A DNA stretch of 64,000 bases from assembly GCF_029945965.1 (NCBI RefSeq), contig NZ_JAQSDO010000008.1:62001-126000 (forward strand), read 5' to 3'. Each line of letters starts with the position of its first letter. The stretch's first letter is position 1. The notes beneath the pieces were generated by a model. That model did not search any database, was not told where the DNA came from, and saw only the letters and a list, made by a program, of their open reading frames with translations. Below are positions 1 to 14,145 of the stretch, in pieces. Source of the DNA: Thermomonas sp. (GTDB lineage: Bacteria > Pseudomonadota > Gammaproteobacteria > Xanthomonadales > Xanthomonadaceae). The position numbers and the translations under genes are program-made.

Positions 1-572
1 CGCCCATCAAGCCAGGCGATACCGATTCGGTCCAACACGATTCCGGACCGATATTGCCGCCACCCGTAGCCAACATGCGCGGCACGCCGATGGCTGTCGA
101 GCCTGCTCTCACGACGACGACACCCGTGGCTCCGGGCAACAGTTTACTGATCCCAGTGCAGGGCATCGCCGCGTCGCAACTGAGCGATACCTTCACCGAT
201 GCACGCAGCGCGGGCCGTTCGCATGACGCGATCGACATCATGGCGCCAGCCGGCACGCCGGTGCTTGCGGTCGCCGATGGCCATGTCGAAAAACTGTTCA
301 CCAGCAAACTTGGCGGACTGACCATCTACGAATTCAACCGCGATGGCTCACTGGCGTATTACTACGCCCACCTGCAGCGCTATGCCGACGGCCTGTCCGA
401 ACAACAGGCCATCACGCGCGGGCAGGTGATCGGTTATGTCGGTTCCACCGGCAATGCCAATCCGGAGGCGCCGCACCTGCACTTCGCGATCTTCGTGCTC
501 GGCCCGGAAAAACAGTGGTGGAAGGGTGAGGCGGTCAATCCGTATCCGCGGCTGGGTGGCGCGCCACACTGA
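1..572 (+). CDS. M23 family metallopeptidase, 5' end outside window
   Basis: Likely periplasmic zinc endopeptidase (LytM/lysostaphin type) acting on peptidoglycan cross-links, or a regulator of amidases. The visible part has the M23 signature: a His-x-x-x-Asp zinc pair in 'RSHDAIDIMAPAGTPV', a glycine-rich beta core ('ADGHVEKL'), and the C-terminal His-x-His in 'PHLHFAIFV'. The frame is open from base 3 to the window edge with no upstream stop, so the gene starts before the window; a TTG at 54 and an ATG at 75 are possible but unsupported starts. Signal peptide or membrane anchor cannot be judged. The gene converges on the amidase at 599-1363, another wall hydrolase. Family call is firm; substrate is unknown. 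Confidence 0.85.
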   Translation, partial: PIKPGDTDSVQHDSGPILPPPVANMRGTPMAVEPALTTTTPVAPGNSLLIPVQGIAASQLSDTFTDARSAGRSHDAIDIMAPAGTPVLAVADGHVEKLFTSKLGGLTIYEFNRDGSLAYYYAHLQRYADGLSEQQAITRGQVIGYVGSTGNANPEAPHLHFAIFVLGPEKQWWKGEAVNPYPRLGGAPH

Positions 573-598
573 CCCAGCAGCGGATCGGCGCGGGCTGA

Positions 599-1363
599 TC
601 AAGGGGTTGTCGCGAACACCGAGGCATTCAACGCGTACAAGATGCGCAGGTCTTGTGAATCGAACGTCGCCTGTGGGTCATCACCATCGTCTTGCGCGCG
701 GTAATGGCGATGGAACGCGCGAACCGCCGCCGCCCGATCACGCACTGAATAGCCGACTGCCGCCATCGCCAGCCATGGATCAAACCCGGATGGTGGATCG
801 ACCAGTTCGCCTTGCGGCCAGCGACCGAAGCCGGCATCAGCCAGTGTTTTCCACGGAAAGCGTGCGCCCGGATCGACCTTGCGGGTCGGCGCCAGGTCCG
901 AATGCCCAATCACCTGCCTGCGCGGGATGTTCAGGCGCGTGCACAAGTCGTCCAGCAGCCGCATGACCGAGGCGATCTGCGCGTCGGTGTAGGCCTCGCC
1001 GCGTTCGTTGTCGATCTCGATGCCGATGGATGCCGAGTTGAGGTCGGTGATCGCACCCCACGAGCCACCACCGGCCTGCCAGGCGCGCTTGCTGTCGTCG
1101 ACCAGCTGGTAGATGTGGCCGTCGTCGCCAACCAGATAGTGCGCGCTGACCTTGCCGCCGCGATTAGCGCTGCGCAGGGTATCCAGGCTTTGCTTGACCG
1201 ATTTTTGCTCAGTGGCGTGCAAAACAATAATGACTGGGCGGCGCTCGTCGAAGTTCGGCGACGGCACCCAGGTCGCCATCGGGTTGTGGGTGGGCGGTGC
1301 ATGCGCGCAGGCGGCCAGCAGTGCGGCGCACGACAGCAGGGCAATGGACAAGGGCTTGTTCAT
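599..1363 (-). CDS. amiD: N-acetylmuramoyl-L-alanine amidase, lipoprotein (AmiD-like)
   Basis: 254-residue Amidase_2 (AmpD/PGRP fold) enzyme that cleaves the bond between MurNAc or anhydro-MurNAc and L-Ala of muropeptides. The start chosen gives MNKPLSIALLSCAALLAAC: a short signal peptide ending in lipobox LAAC at Cys19, so the enzyme is probably anchored in the outer membrane, as AmiD of E. coli is. Zinc and catalytic residues are visible: His in 'IIVLHATEQ', Glu in 'SIGIEIDNE', and His/Lys/Asp in 'IGHSDLAPTRKVDPG'. An in-frame ATG 13 codons upstream would bury the signal peptide behind charged residues, so it was rejected. The gene is divergent from gltB. Confidence 0.88.
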   Translation of the reverse strand: MNKPLSIALLSCAALLAACAHAPPTHNPMATWVPSPNFDERRPVIIVLHATEQKSVKQSLDTLRSANRGGKVSAHYLVGDDGHIYQLVDDSKRAWQAGGGSWGAITDLNSASIGIEIDNERGEAYTDAQIASVMRLLDDLCTRLNIPRRQVIGHSDLAPTRKVDPGARFPWKTLADAGFGRWPQGELVDPPSGFDPWLAMAAVGYSVRDRAAAVRAFHRHYRAQDDGDDPQATFDSQDLRILYALNASVFATTP

Positions 1364-1523
1364 CTCAGCATTGAAGCGGCGCATGCCATGTATTGCAACC
1401 ACGAGGTCTCGTTACCACCGCACATCCAAGTCAAACGGTTTCGTCCGCAACGATTGCGCACGTGGTGCTTTCATCGACTAAGCTCGGGAAATGCTGCACT
1501 GCAGCGCAACTCTTGGGAGCGCG

Positions 1524-7495
<5,972 letters not shown>

Positions 7496-7513
7496 GGCCG
7501 CAACGACAAGGTC

Positions 7514-7574
7514 GCCTTCCGGCCAAAAGCGGACGGTCGCACTAGCAGGTTGCCTTCCGGAAAGCGGACGTTCG
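7514..7574. repeat. two imperfect direct repeats after gltD
   Basis: Two copies of a roughly 25-base unit, at 7514-7539 and 7552-7574, each GCCTTCCGG followed by AAAGCGGACG and then GTCG or TTCG; the first copy has three extra bases in the middle. They lie in the 119 bp between the convergent gltD and TPR genes. No inverted repeat or T-tract, so they do not look like a terminator. Possibly a fragment of a dispersed intergenic repeat; only this pair is seen in the window. Confidence 0.45.
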
Positions 7575-7614
7575 AGTGAACCGAAGGGAGTGCAAGCTTG
7601 AGTGAGGACCAAGC

Positions 7615-9381
7615 CTACTGCGGCAACGTCAGCTTGAACTCGATCTTGGCCAGTTGCTCCGGCGCTTTGCCGAGTTTGCGCAGCAGCGGCAGCCAGCGTG
7701 GATCGCTGTGCAACTTGGCCAGCATCGGTTCGATGGTGATCGTGGACAGGTAGGGGTCGTGATTGGCGCTGGCTTTATCCAGCCATTCAAAGGCCCGATC
7801 CGCCTCGCCGCGGTAAGCCAATGCTGTGGCGATAAAGAAAGCCTGGTCCTTGCCGTATTTGGCGATCAGCGTGGCCAGCGCGGCATCGGACTCCGGTTTC
7901 CGCCCCAGCGCGTGCAACACCGGCACCAAGCCCTCAAGGCGAATCGACTCATCCGCCTCGGCTTGCATTTCTAGCAAGGCACCGGCGGTGTCGCCCTTGA
8001 ACAGCAAAGCCAGCCCGAGGGTCTCATGCGCGCTGCTGAAGCCCGGACTTAAGGCCAGTGCCATGCGTAGGGAGGCGATGGCCTGATCCCAGCGACCGGC
8101 TAAGTAGTAGGTACTACCCAGATTGTTGTACCCGAGCGGGTTGGCCGGATCGTGCGCGACCAGGTACTGATCAAGCGCAGTGGATTGGTCCAGTCGGCCG
8201 AGGCCAGCCAAGAAGACCCCGGCGTTATTGAGCACTTGCGGGTCGGAAGGATCCAGCGCCAGCGCTTGTTGAATCTGCTGCGCGGCCACGACGAGGTCGC
8301 CATCAACGTCGGAGGCAATCCGGCCCAGAAAAGAGTGTGCCACCGCATTGTCCGGATCGCTGGCCAGCGCCTGCTGGGCCGCTTGCCGCGCCAGCCCATA
8401 AGCTTCGGCTGCAGGGCGATCACCATAACCGCCCTGATTGATGTACACCTTCACCAGCCCGGTCCAGGCGCGCGGCTCGCCGGGCGCAATCGCCAGTGCC
8501 TGCTGGTACAGCGTGACCGCCTGTGCACGGCTGGCGGTCGATTGTTGATCGCTGAAGAATTTGGCCTGCAGGATCAGCGGATAGGCTCTGGCATCGACCG
8601 GCCGCACGGTCGGGGCCGCGCCCAACAGGCTGATCTTGAGCTTAGCCACAACGGTGGCGGCGATTTCGTCCTGTACCTTGAAGATGTCATCGAGCGTGCG
8701 GTCGTAATTTTCCGACCACAGATGCGAGTTGTCGGAGGCGCGAATCAACTGCACGGTGATGCGCACGGTGTTGCCGGACTTGCGCACGCTGCCCTCGAGA
8801 ATGGCGGCGACGTTGAGCTTGCGGGCGATGTCCTGGATGTCGACTTCCTTGCCTTTGAAGGCAAAGCTGGAAGTGCGGGCGATGACTCGCAACTTCGGCA
8901 CCTTAGCCAGCAGATTCAGCAGTTCTTCGGAGATGCCGTCGGAAAAATATTCGTTGGTCTTGTCATCGCTCATGTTGACCAGCGGCAGCACTGCAATTGA
9001 CGGATCCTTCTCGACGGTCGGGATCGGAGCCAATGCCGCCGGCATCGGAACGGCCGGGGTCTGTACTGGTTGCGGTGCATGTGCCATATGCCAGAGCAAG
9101 CTGCCACCCAGAATCATCAACACGGTCAGCAACAGCAACTCATTGCGCGTCAATCGCTGCTCGCCACGCTCGCCGTGGTACCACGCCAGGATCAGCGTAA
9201 CCAAGAAACCGATTAACGCGATCGCGACCGCAATTTGCATGACCAGCGGCGGCCAACCGTATGTTTCGGCAAGCAGACTCAATCCCTGCAATAACACCCA
9301 CGCTCCTGCCGCGTAGGCCACAGCCCACTGCACCAGCTTGCGCTGCTTGAGACGCTCTAAGAAATCCCCCACGCACCACAT
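7615..9381 (-). CDS. membrane-anchored TolB-N/TPR protein
   Basis: 588 residues. Two hydrophobic segments near the N terminus (about 20-38 and 45-66) and a third at about 83-99 leave the rest in one compartment, probably the periplasm. Residues about 125-245 form the TolB N-terminal-like domain that often accompanies adenylate cyclase or CadC-type regulators ('SIAVLPLVNMSDDKTNEYF', 'SVRKSGNTVRITVQLIRA'). The rest is TPR-like helices with repeated 'A..LDP..P....' patterns. No cyclase, kinase or DNA-binding domain is present, so it is probably a scaffold or assembly protein; its partner is unknown. ATG at 9381 was taken; a GTG three codons later is possible. Transcribed alone. Confidence 0.75.
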   Translation of the reverse strand: MWCVGDFLERLKQRKLVQWAVAYAAGAWVLLQGLSLLAETYGWPPLVMQIAVAIALIGFLVTLILAWYHGERGEQRLTRNELLLLTVLMILGGSLLWHMAHAPQPVQTPAVPMPAALAPIPTVEKDPSIAVLPLVNMSDDKTNEYFSDGISEELLNLLAKVPKLRVIARTSSFAFKGKEVDIQDIARKLNVAAILEGSVRKSGNTVRITVQLIRASDNSHLWSENYDRTLDDIFKVQDEIAATVVAKLKISLLGAAPTVRPVDARAYPLILQAKFFSDQQSTASRAQAVTLYQQALAIAPGEPRAWTGLVKVYINQGGYGDRPAAEAYGLARQAAQQALASDPDNAVAHSFLGRIASDVDGDLVVAAQQIQQALALDPSDPQVLNNAGVFLAGLGRLDQSTALDQYLVAHDPANPLGYNNLGSTYYLAGRWDQAIASLRMALALSPGFSSAHETLGLALLFKGDTAGALLEMQAEADESIRLEGLVPVLHALGRKPESDAALATLIAKYGKDQAFFIATALAYRGEADRAFEWLDKASANHDPYLSTITIEPMLAKLHSDPRWLPLLRKLGKAPEQLAKIEFKLTLPQ

Positions 9382-9614
9382 CCCCGGAGAGCTTGCAGAT
9401 GGTCAAGTGTAGCCTTTCAGTACTCATTCCTGCCCTGCATCGACCCAACCTGGCCGCCCCTTTCCTGCCGTTCAATCGAACAGCCGCGAAACGGTCGTTC
9501 GCGACCGGCAGTTATGGGTCGAGAGCCGACAAATGCACATACTGCTTTTGCAACGCTTCGCCAAACGAACAATCGGCCTGCGCACGTGCGGTTGTCCTCC
9601 CGGATCGTGTGTTT

Positions 9615-9645
9615 CAAAAACAGCGACGGCATCCTTGCCGTCGCC
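9615..9645 (-). terminator. intrinsic terminator of amtB
   Basis: Read on the minus strand just after the amtB stop: stem GCGACGGC, loop AAGGAT, stem GCCGTCGC, then TGTTTTTG. Eight perfect GC-rich pairs followed by a T-run, about 15 bases past the stop. One of the clearest terminators in the window. Confidence 0.85.
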
Positions 9646-9659
9646 TTCCCCTGACTCGT

Positions 9660-11192
9660 TCAGGACTCGTAAGCAGTCTCGCCATGCGAGCTGATGTCCA
9701 AACCTTCGCGTTCTGCCTCTTCGCCGACTCGCAGCCCGATGGTGTGCTTGATCAGCAGGAACGCCAGCAACGAGACGCTACCCGATAGCGCAATGGTCAC
9801 CAGCACGCCCTGCGCCTGGATCCAGACCTGCGAGGCAATCGAGTAATCCGGCAACGTGGTTTCGGTGACGTAGTCCCACAGGCCGGCACCGCCGAGTGCG
9901 GGTGATGCGAACACGCCGGTGAGCAGCGCACCCAAAATCCCGCCGATGCCGTGCAAGCCAAACACGTCGAGCGCGTCGTCTGCACCAAGCAATCGCTTCA
10001 ACCCACTCACGCCCCACAGGCAGACCACGCCGGCCAGTGCACCCATCACCAGCGCAGCACACAGGCCGACGAATCCTGCCGCAGGCGTGATCACCACCAA
10101 ACCTGCCACCGCACCGGATGCTGCGCCCAACATCGACGGTTTGCCCTTGCCCAACCACTCTGCGGTGGTCCAGCCCAGCACCGCCGCGGCAGTAGCGAGG
10201 AAGGTGTTGACGAAGGCGAGTACAGCCACGCCATTTGCTTCCAGCGCCGAGCCCGCATTGAAGCCGAACCAGCCGAACCACAGGATCGATGCACCGACCA
10301 TGGTCTGGGTCAGGTTGTGCGGCTTGATCGCCTCGCGTCCGTAGCCGACGCGCTTGCCGATCACGTACGCGCCCACCAGTCCGGCGACCGCGGCATTGAT
10401 GTGGACCACGGTGCCACCGGCGAAATCGAGTGCGCCCTTGGCGAACAGGAATCCCGATTGCGCCAGCACGGCCGGCACCACCTCATTGCTGGTGAACGCA
10501 TCCGGGCCCGGGAAGAACCAGACCATATGCGCCATCGGCAGGTAGGCGAAGGTGAACCAGATCACGGTGAATACCAGCACCCCAGCGAACTTGACGCGTT
10601 CGGCGAACGCACCGACGATCAGCGCGCAGGTGACGCAGGCGAACGCGCCCTGGAACACGAAGAACACCAGCTCGGGAATCACCACGCCTTTGCTGAAGGT
10701 CGCGCTCATCGCGGCGGGCGTCAGCCCGTTGGCGAACAGCCGGTCCCAACCGCCGATGAAGGCGTTGCCAGGCGTGAACGCGAGCGAATAGCCGTACAGC
10801 GCCCACAGCACCGCCACCAGAGAAAACACCAGCAAACATTGCATCAGGATCGACAGCACGTTCTTGCTGCGCACCAGCCCGCCGTAGAACAGCGCAAGCC
10901 CCGGCAAGGTCATGAAGATCACCAGCGCCGAGCACATCAGCAACCAGGCGATGTCGCCCTTGTTGGCGAACGGCACGGCCACGTCCTGTGCGAATGCCGC
11001 AGGTGCTACCGCCCATATGCCACCGAACACGTCGCCGTTGGTGCCGGCATGCGCGCCGGTAGAAGTTCCTACAAGAACAAGCATCCCGACCATTGCGGGG
11101 GTGATGCGGGTACGTACGCGGCGCGGGCGAGAAAGCTTGCGCGTGGTCGCGTCCGTGCACAGGTTGTGTGTAACGAAGGATTTGGACGACAT
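9660..11192 (-). CDS. amtB: ammonium transporter
   Basis: 510-residue Amt/MEP/Rh channel carrying ammonium across the inner membrane under nitrogen limitation. It has a long signal-like N terminus (first hydrophobic stretch about 34-50), then the mature protein with about 11 transmembrane helices starting at 'IAWLLMCSALVIFMTLPG'. The twin-His pore residues are seen in 'VVHINAAVAGLVGAY' and 'DVFGLHGIGGILGALLTG'. GAGGAG lies eight bases before the ATG. It is downstream of glnA on the same strand, but 520 bp away and with no glnB/glnK between, unlike the usual glnK-amtB pair. Terminated at 9615-9645. Confidence 0.96.
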   Translation of the reverse strand: MSSKSFVTHNLCTDATTRKLSRPRRVRTRITPAMVGMLVLVGTSTGAHAGTNGDVFGGIWAVAPAAFAQDVAVPFANKGDIAWLLMCSALVIFMTLPGLALFYGGLVRSKNVLSILMQCLLVFSLVAVLWALYGYSLAFTPGNAFIGGWDRLFANGLTPAAMSATFSKGVVIPELVFFVFQGAFACVTCALIVGAFAERVKFAGVLVFTVIWFTFAYLPMAHMVWFFPGPDAFTSNEVVPAVLAQSGFLFAKGALDFAGGTVVHINAAVAGLVGAYVIGKRVGYGREAIKPHNLTQTMVGASILWFGWFGFNAGSALEANGVAVLAFVNTFLATAAAVLGWTTAEWLGKGKPSMLGAASGAVAGLVVITPAAGFVGLCAALVMGALAGVVCLWGVSGLKRLLGADDALDVFGLHGIGGILGALLTGVFASPALGGAGLWDYVTETTLPDYSIASQVWIQAQGVLVTIALSGSVSLLAFLLIKHTIGLRVGEEAEREGLDISSHGETAYES

Positions 11193-11565
11193 GACACAGG
11201 CTCCTCAAATGCGGCAGCCCTCCCCGGTCATTGGTTCCGCTTTATTTCTGCATCGCAGAGCTGATTTTCAGCCTGCTTGCTGCGAGCGTCGATCGCGTTG
11301 TGCGCTCCTTGTCGTCAGTTGGTGCCACTTCACTTCGCGCGGCGCCGCCGCGCATATCCTGAATCGCACCCTCTCCGTCAAAAGGGCCGGGAGGCGCGTC
11401 CCCGTCGGTACGCGCTCCCGGTCCGGTCCGATCCTCGCCGGGGAGGGAGCAAAGCAAGGATCAGCTCGCTTCGTCCTGATGCATTCGCCCCATCAGATCG
11501 TGTCTTGAATCATCTAGTGCAGAAGCGGTGCATGCACCGCGAGCGCCGCGCTAGATCGCGCCGCT

Positions 11566-11601
11566 CTAAATTGCGTAGTACATCTGGTATTCCAGCGGGT
11601 G
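11566..11601 (-). pseudogene. 3'-end remnant of a second glnA
   Basis: On the minus strand this reads [11 protein letters not shown] then TAG. The intact glnA at 11715-13124 ends in exactly the same 11 residues, then TGA. At the DNA level the 11 codons differ at five positions, all synonymous (His CAT/CAC, Leu CTC/CTG, Tyr TAT/TAC, Ala GCG/GCA, Ile ATC/ATT), and the stop codon differs. Upstream of the histidine the two sequences no longer match apart from an Arg-x-Pro reminiscent of other GlnA tails. Best read as the surviving end of a diverged glnA copy whose body was deleted. There is no start or catalytic domain. Confidence 0.75.
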
Positions 11602-11614
11602 AGGGCGGGATACT

Positions 11615-11666
11615 TGCGCGGCACTGCCGCGCATCCCGACCGAACGCCCGACGCACTGCGTCGGGC
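11615..11666. repeat. twin hairpins with a shared GCACTGC core
   Basis: Two adjacent stem-loops just downstream of glnA. The first is TGCGCGGC / GCCGCGCA with an ACT loop (11615-11633). The second has ten-base arms GCCCGACGCA / TGCGTCGGGC around a single C (11646-11666). Both centre on GCACTGC although their outer arms differ. No T-tract follows on either strand, so they are not typical intrinsic terminators, though they could protect the glnA mRNA 3' end. Confidence 0.6.
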
Positions 11667-11714
11667 CGGACACCCGCCGACCCGAAGCCCGTGCAATTTG
11701 CATTGCGCGCGGCA

Positions 11715-13124
11715 TCAGATCGCGTAATACATCTGGTATTCGAGCGGATGGGTCGCGGCGCGGAATGCGCTGACTTCCTTCATCTTGAGCTTGATGTAGG
11801 CGTCGATGAAATCGTCGCTCATCACGCCGCCGGCCTTGAGGAACTCGCGATCCTGGTCGAGTGCGTCCAGTGCCTGGTCGAGCGAATGGCAAACGGTTGG
11901 AATGCCCTTTTCTTCTTCCGGCGGCAGGTCGTACAGGTCCTTGTCGCTGGGGCCACCCGGATCGATCTGGTTCTTGATGCCATCCAGGCCGGCCATCATC
12001 AGCGCGGTGAAGATCAGGTAGCCGGAGTTCATCGGATCCGGGAAGCGGAACTCGATGCGGCGTGCCTTCGGATTGGCCACGTACGGAATGCGGCAGCTGG
12101 CAGAACGATTCGAAGCCGAATACGCCAGCATCACCGGCGCCTCGAAACCAGGCACAAGGCGCTTGTAGCTGTTGGTGGTGGAGTTGGCGAAGGCATTGAT
12201 CGCGCGCGCATGCTTGAACACACCGCCGATGTACCACAGCGCCATCTGCGACAGGCCGCCGTAGCCATCGCCGGAGAACAGGTTGACCCCGCCCTTGGCC
12301 AGCGACTGATGCACGTGCATGCCACTGCCGTTATCGCCCACCAGCGGCTTGGGCATGAAGGTCGCTGTCTTGCCATTGCGATGGGCAACGTTCTTGATGA
12401 TGTATTTCATCGTCAACAGTTCGTCGCCCTTGCGGGTCAGCGTGTTGAACTTGGTGCCGATCTCGCACTGGCCGGCGTTGGCCACTTCGTGATGGTGCAC
12501 TTCAACTTCGATGCCGACTGCTTCCAGCGTCTTGCACATCTCTGCGCGGATGTCGTGCAGCGAATCCAGCGGCGCGACCGGGAAATAGCCGCCCTTCACG
12601 CCCGGGCGATAGCCAGTATTGCCGCCTTCGTATTCCTTGCCGGAGTTCCACGCCGCTTCCTCGGAATCGACATGGAAGAAGGTATGGCCCATCTCGTTGG
12701 CATAGCGCACCGAATCGAAGATGAAGAATTCCGGTTCCGGGCCGAAGAACGCCTGCTCGGCAATGCCGCTGGCCTTCAGATAGGCCTCGGCGCGCTTTGC
12801 AATCCCGCGCGGGTCACGCTCATACGGCTGCATTGTGGTCGGGTCGAGCACGTCGCAGATCAGGATCAGGGTTGGGTCGGCGGTGAACGGATCCAGCAGC
12901 GCGGTGGACGGATCGGGCAACAGCACCATGTCCGACTGGTGGATGCCGCGCCAGCCACCGATCGAGCTGCCATCGAACATCTTGCCATCCTCGAACAACG
13001 AGGCTTCGATGATCGACTTGGGGAAGCTCACGTGATGCTGCACGCCACGCATGTCGGCGAAGCGCAGGTCGATGAATTCGACCTTGTGGTCCTTGATCAG
13101 TTTTTCGATGTTTTCGAGCGACAT
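11715..13124 (-). CDS. glnA: glutamine synthetase type I
   Basis: 469 residues, the usual length of bacterial GSI-beta. It condenses glutamate and ammonia with ATP to glutamine, and with GltBD makes the high-affinity ammonia assimilation cycle. The beta-grasp N terminus is followed by the catalytic barrel with '[13 protein letters not shown]', '[10 protein letters not shown]', '[13 protein letters not shown]' and '[10 protein letters not shown]'. '[13 protein letters not shown]' contains the tyrosine adenylylated by GlnE, so activity is probably adenylylation-controlled. The ATG has CGGAG upstream. Transcription is from a sigma54 promoter at 13167-13183 with NtrC sites at 13234-13250 and 13266-13282. 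The C terminus is echoed by the remnant at 11566-11601. Confidence 0.98.
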   Translation of the reverse strand: MSLENIEKLIKDHKVEFIDLRFADMRGVQHHVSFPKSIIEASLFEDGKMFDGSSIGGWRGIHQSDMVLLPDPSTALLDPFTADPTLILICDVLDPTTMQPYERDPRGIAKRAEAYLKASGIAEQAFFGPEPEFFIFDSVRYANEMGHTFFHVDSEEAAWNSGKEYEGGNTGYRPGVKGGYFPVAPLDSLHDIRAEMCKTLEAVGIEVEVHHHEVANAGQCEIGTKFNTLTRKGDELLTMKYIIKNVAHRNGKTATFMPKPLVGDNGSGMHVHQSLAKGGVNLFSGDGYGGLSQMALWYIGGVFKHARAINAFANSTTNSYKRLVPGFEAPVMLAYSASNRSASCRIPYVANPKARRIEFRFPDPMNSGYLIFTALMMAGLDGIKNQIDPGGPSDKDLYDLPPEEEKGIPTVCHSLDQALDALDQDREFLKAGGVMSDDFIDAYIKLKMKEVSAFRAATHPLEYQMYYAI

Positions 13125-13166
13125 GGGAACTCCGGGGTCTGATGAATGACGGATATCATTGTTCTA

Positions 13167-13183
13167 TGCAATAGCCGTGCCAA
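13167..13183 (-). promoter_or_regulatory. sigma54 promoter of glnA
   Basis: On the minus strand TTGGCACGGCTATTGCA matches the sigma54 consensus (TTGGCACG, four bases, TTGCA) at every conserved position, with GG and GC exactly 12 bases apart. The predicted transcript starts near 13156, giving a leader of about 31 bases to the glnA ATG with CGGAG in it. Confidence 0.92.
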
Positions 13184-13233
13184 GTGATATGTCATTGTTT
13201 ATTAGATGTATTATTGAACTACGAATTTCGATA

Positions 13234-13250
13234 ATCACCAATTAAGTGCT
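13234..13250 (-). promoter_or_regulatory. second, weaker NtrC site of glnA
   Basis: Minus strand AGCACTTAATTGGTGAT fits the NtrC half-site pattern GCAC-N6-GGTG with one arm shortened. Its centre (13242) is 32 bp, three helical turns, from the centre of the stronger site at 13266-13282, and about 86 bp before the predicted transcript start. Confidence 0.65.
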
Positions 13251-13265
13251 TGCTGCTACGCAACA

Positions 13266-13282
13266 TGCACTTTTATGGTGCA
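13266..13282 (-). promoter_or_regulatory. NtrC enhancer site of glnA
   Basis: TGCACTTTTATGGTGCA, a dyad with intact TGCAC and GTGCA arms, as in NtrC-binding enhancers. The centre is about 118 bp upstream of the predicted glnA transcript start, in the range expected for a looping activator of sigma54 polymerase. It lies between glnA and the divergent uppP gene. Confidence 0.8.
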
Positions 13283-13335
13283 TCACGGCCTGCGCTATCC
13301 TTCGCCGTCGCCACTGCTAACCAGACACCCATCGC

Positions 13336-14142
13336 ATGAATGACCTGCTCGCCGCGCTGCTGCTCGGCATCATCGAAGGCATTACCGAATTCCTGCCTGT
13401 CTCCAGTACCGGCCACCTGCTGATCGCCGAGCGCTGGCTGGGCCATCGCAGCGATCTGTTCAACATCGCCATCCAGGCCGGCGCGATCCTTGCCGTGGTC
13501 GCGATCTACCGGCAGCGCTTGTGGGGCCTGCTGGTCGGCTTGGCCAAGCCCGACAACCGCGATTACGCGCTCAAGCTGGCCGCATCATTCATGGTCACCG
13601 CCGTGCTCGGCCTGCTGGTCAAGGCGATGGGCTGGGAACTGCCTGACAATGTGCGGCCGATTGCTTGGGCGCTGGTGATTGGCGCGGTCTGGATGGTCGT
13701 GGCTGAACATTTCGCCGCCAAGCGCGCAGCGCGCGAAGGCGAGCGCACCGCAATCTCCTGGACCACCGCGATTCTGGTGGGCGTCGCCCAGGTCGTGGCC
13801 GGGGTATTCCCGGGCACGTCGCGCAGTGCGGCCACGATCTTCGTGGCCCTGCTTGCCGGCACCACCAGCCGCGCCGCCGCCACCGAGTTCGCCTTCCTGG
13901 TCGGCATCCCGACCATGTTTGCGGCCACCGGCTACGAGCTGCTGTCGCTGGTGCGCCATGGCGGCATCGGCAACGAGGACTGGAGCGCGCTGGCGGTGGC
14001 TTTCCTCGCTTCGGCAATCACCGCCTTCGTCGCAGTGAAATGGCTGCTGCATTACATCCAGAGCCACCGCTTCACTATGTTCGCGGTGTACCGGGCGATC
14101 GTCGGCATCGCCTTGTTGCTTTGGCTGCCTGCCGCCGCCTGA
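13336..14142 (+). CDS. uppP: undecaprenyl-diphosphatase
   Basis: 268-residue integral membrane enzyme (BacA family) that dephosphorylates undecaprenyl pyrophosphate to recycle the lipid carrier for peptidoglycan and other envelope polymers; overexpression gives bacitracin resistance in other bacteria. The family motifs are present: 'EGITEFLPVSSTGHLLIAE' at residues 14-32 and 'FPGTSRSAATI' near 157. About seven or eight hydrophobic segments. Divergent from glnA, sharing a 211-bp regulatory gap; three bases separate its stop from the convergent PEBP gene. Confidence 0.96.
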   Translation: MNDLLAALLLGIIEGITEFLPVSSTGHLLIAERWLGHRSDLFNIAIQAGAILAVVAIYRQRLWGLLVGLAKPDNRDYALKLAASFMVTAVLGLLVKAMGWELPDNVRPIAWALVIGAVWMVVAEHFAAKRAAREGERTAISWTTAILVGVAQVVAGVFPGTSRSAATIFVALLAGTTSRAAATEFAFLVGIPTMFAATGYELLSLVRHGGIGNEDWSALAVAFLASAITAFVAVKWLLHYIQSHRFTMFAVYRAIVGIALLLWLPAAA

Positions 14143-14145
14143 GTT

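Larger units (their letters stand above)
11193..11714. other. gene-free 522 bp between glnA and amtB
   Basis: The only gap over 300 bases. No reading frame in it resembles P-II (GlnB/GlnK) or any other family. It holds the glnA 3' remnant (11566-11601), two strong hairpins (11615-11666), a perfect 16-bp palindrome GCGGTGCATGCACCGC (11525-11540), and a larger imperfect inverted repeat (11387-11421, arms CCGGGAGGCGCG and CGCGCTCCCGG). The amtB ribosome site is at the left edge. I looked for a sigma54 promoter for amtB and found no -24/-12 pair of good quality. Confidence 0.7.

Noticed and set aside
1454-1484. TTGCGC and TAAGCT as a sigma70 promoter of gltB
   Set aside because: The 19-base spacing and weak -10 make it no better than chance.
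9951-11264. 437-codon plus-strand frame over amtB
   Set aside because: Antisense shadow of amtB with low-complexity Gln/His/Arg composition.
11300-11360. TGGCAC on the minus strand upstream of amtB as a sigma54 promoter
   Set aside because: The -12 element (TTGCA at the right distance) is missing, so it is not a credible sigma54 promoter.
11277-13142. 621-codon plus-strand frame over glnA
   Set aside because: Antisense shadow of glnA and the gap; composition is arginine/histidine-rich with no domain.
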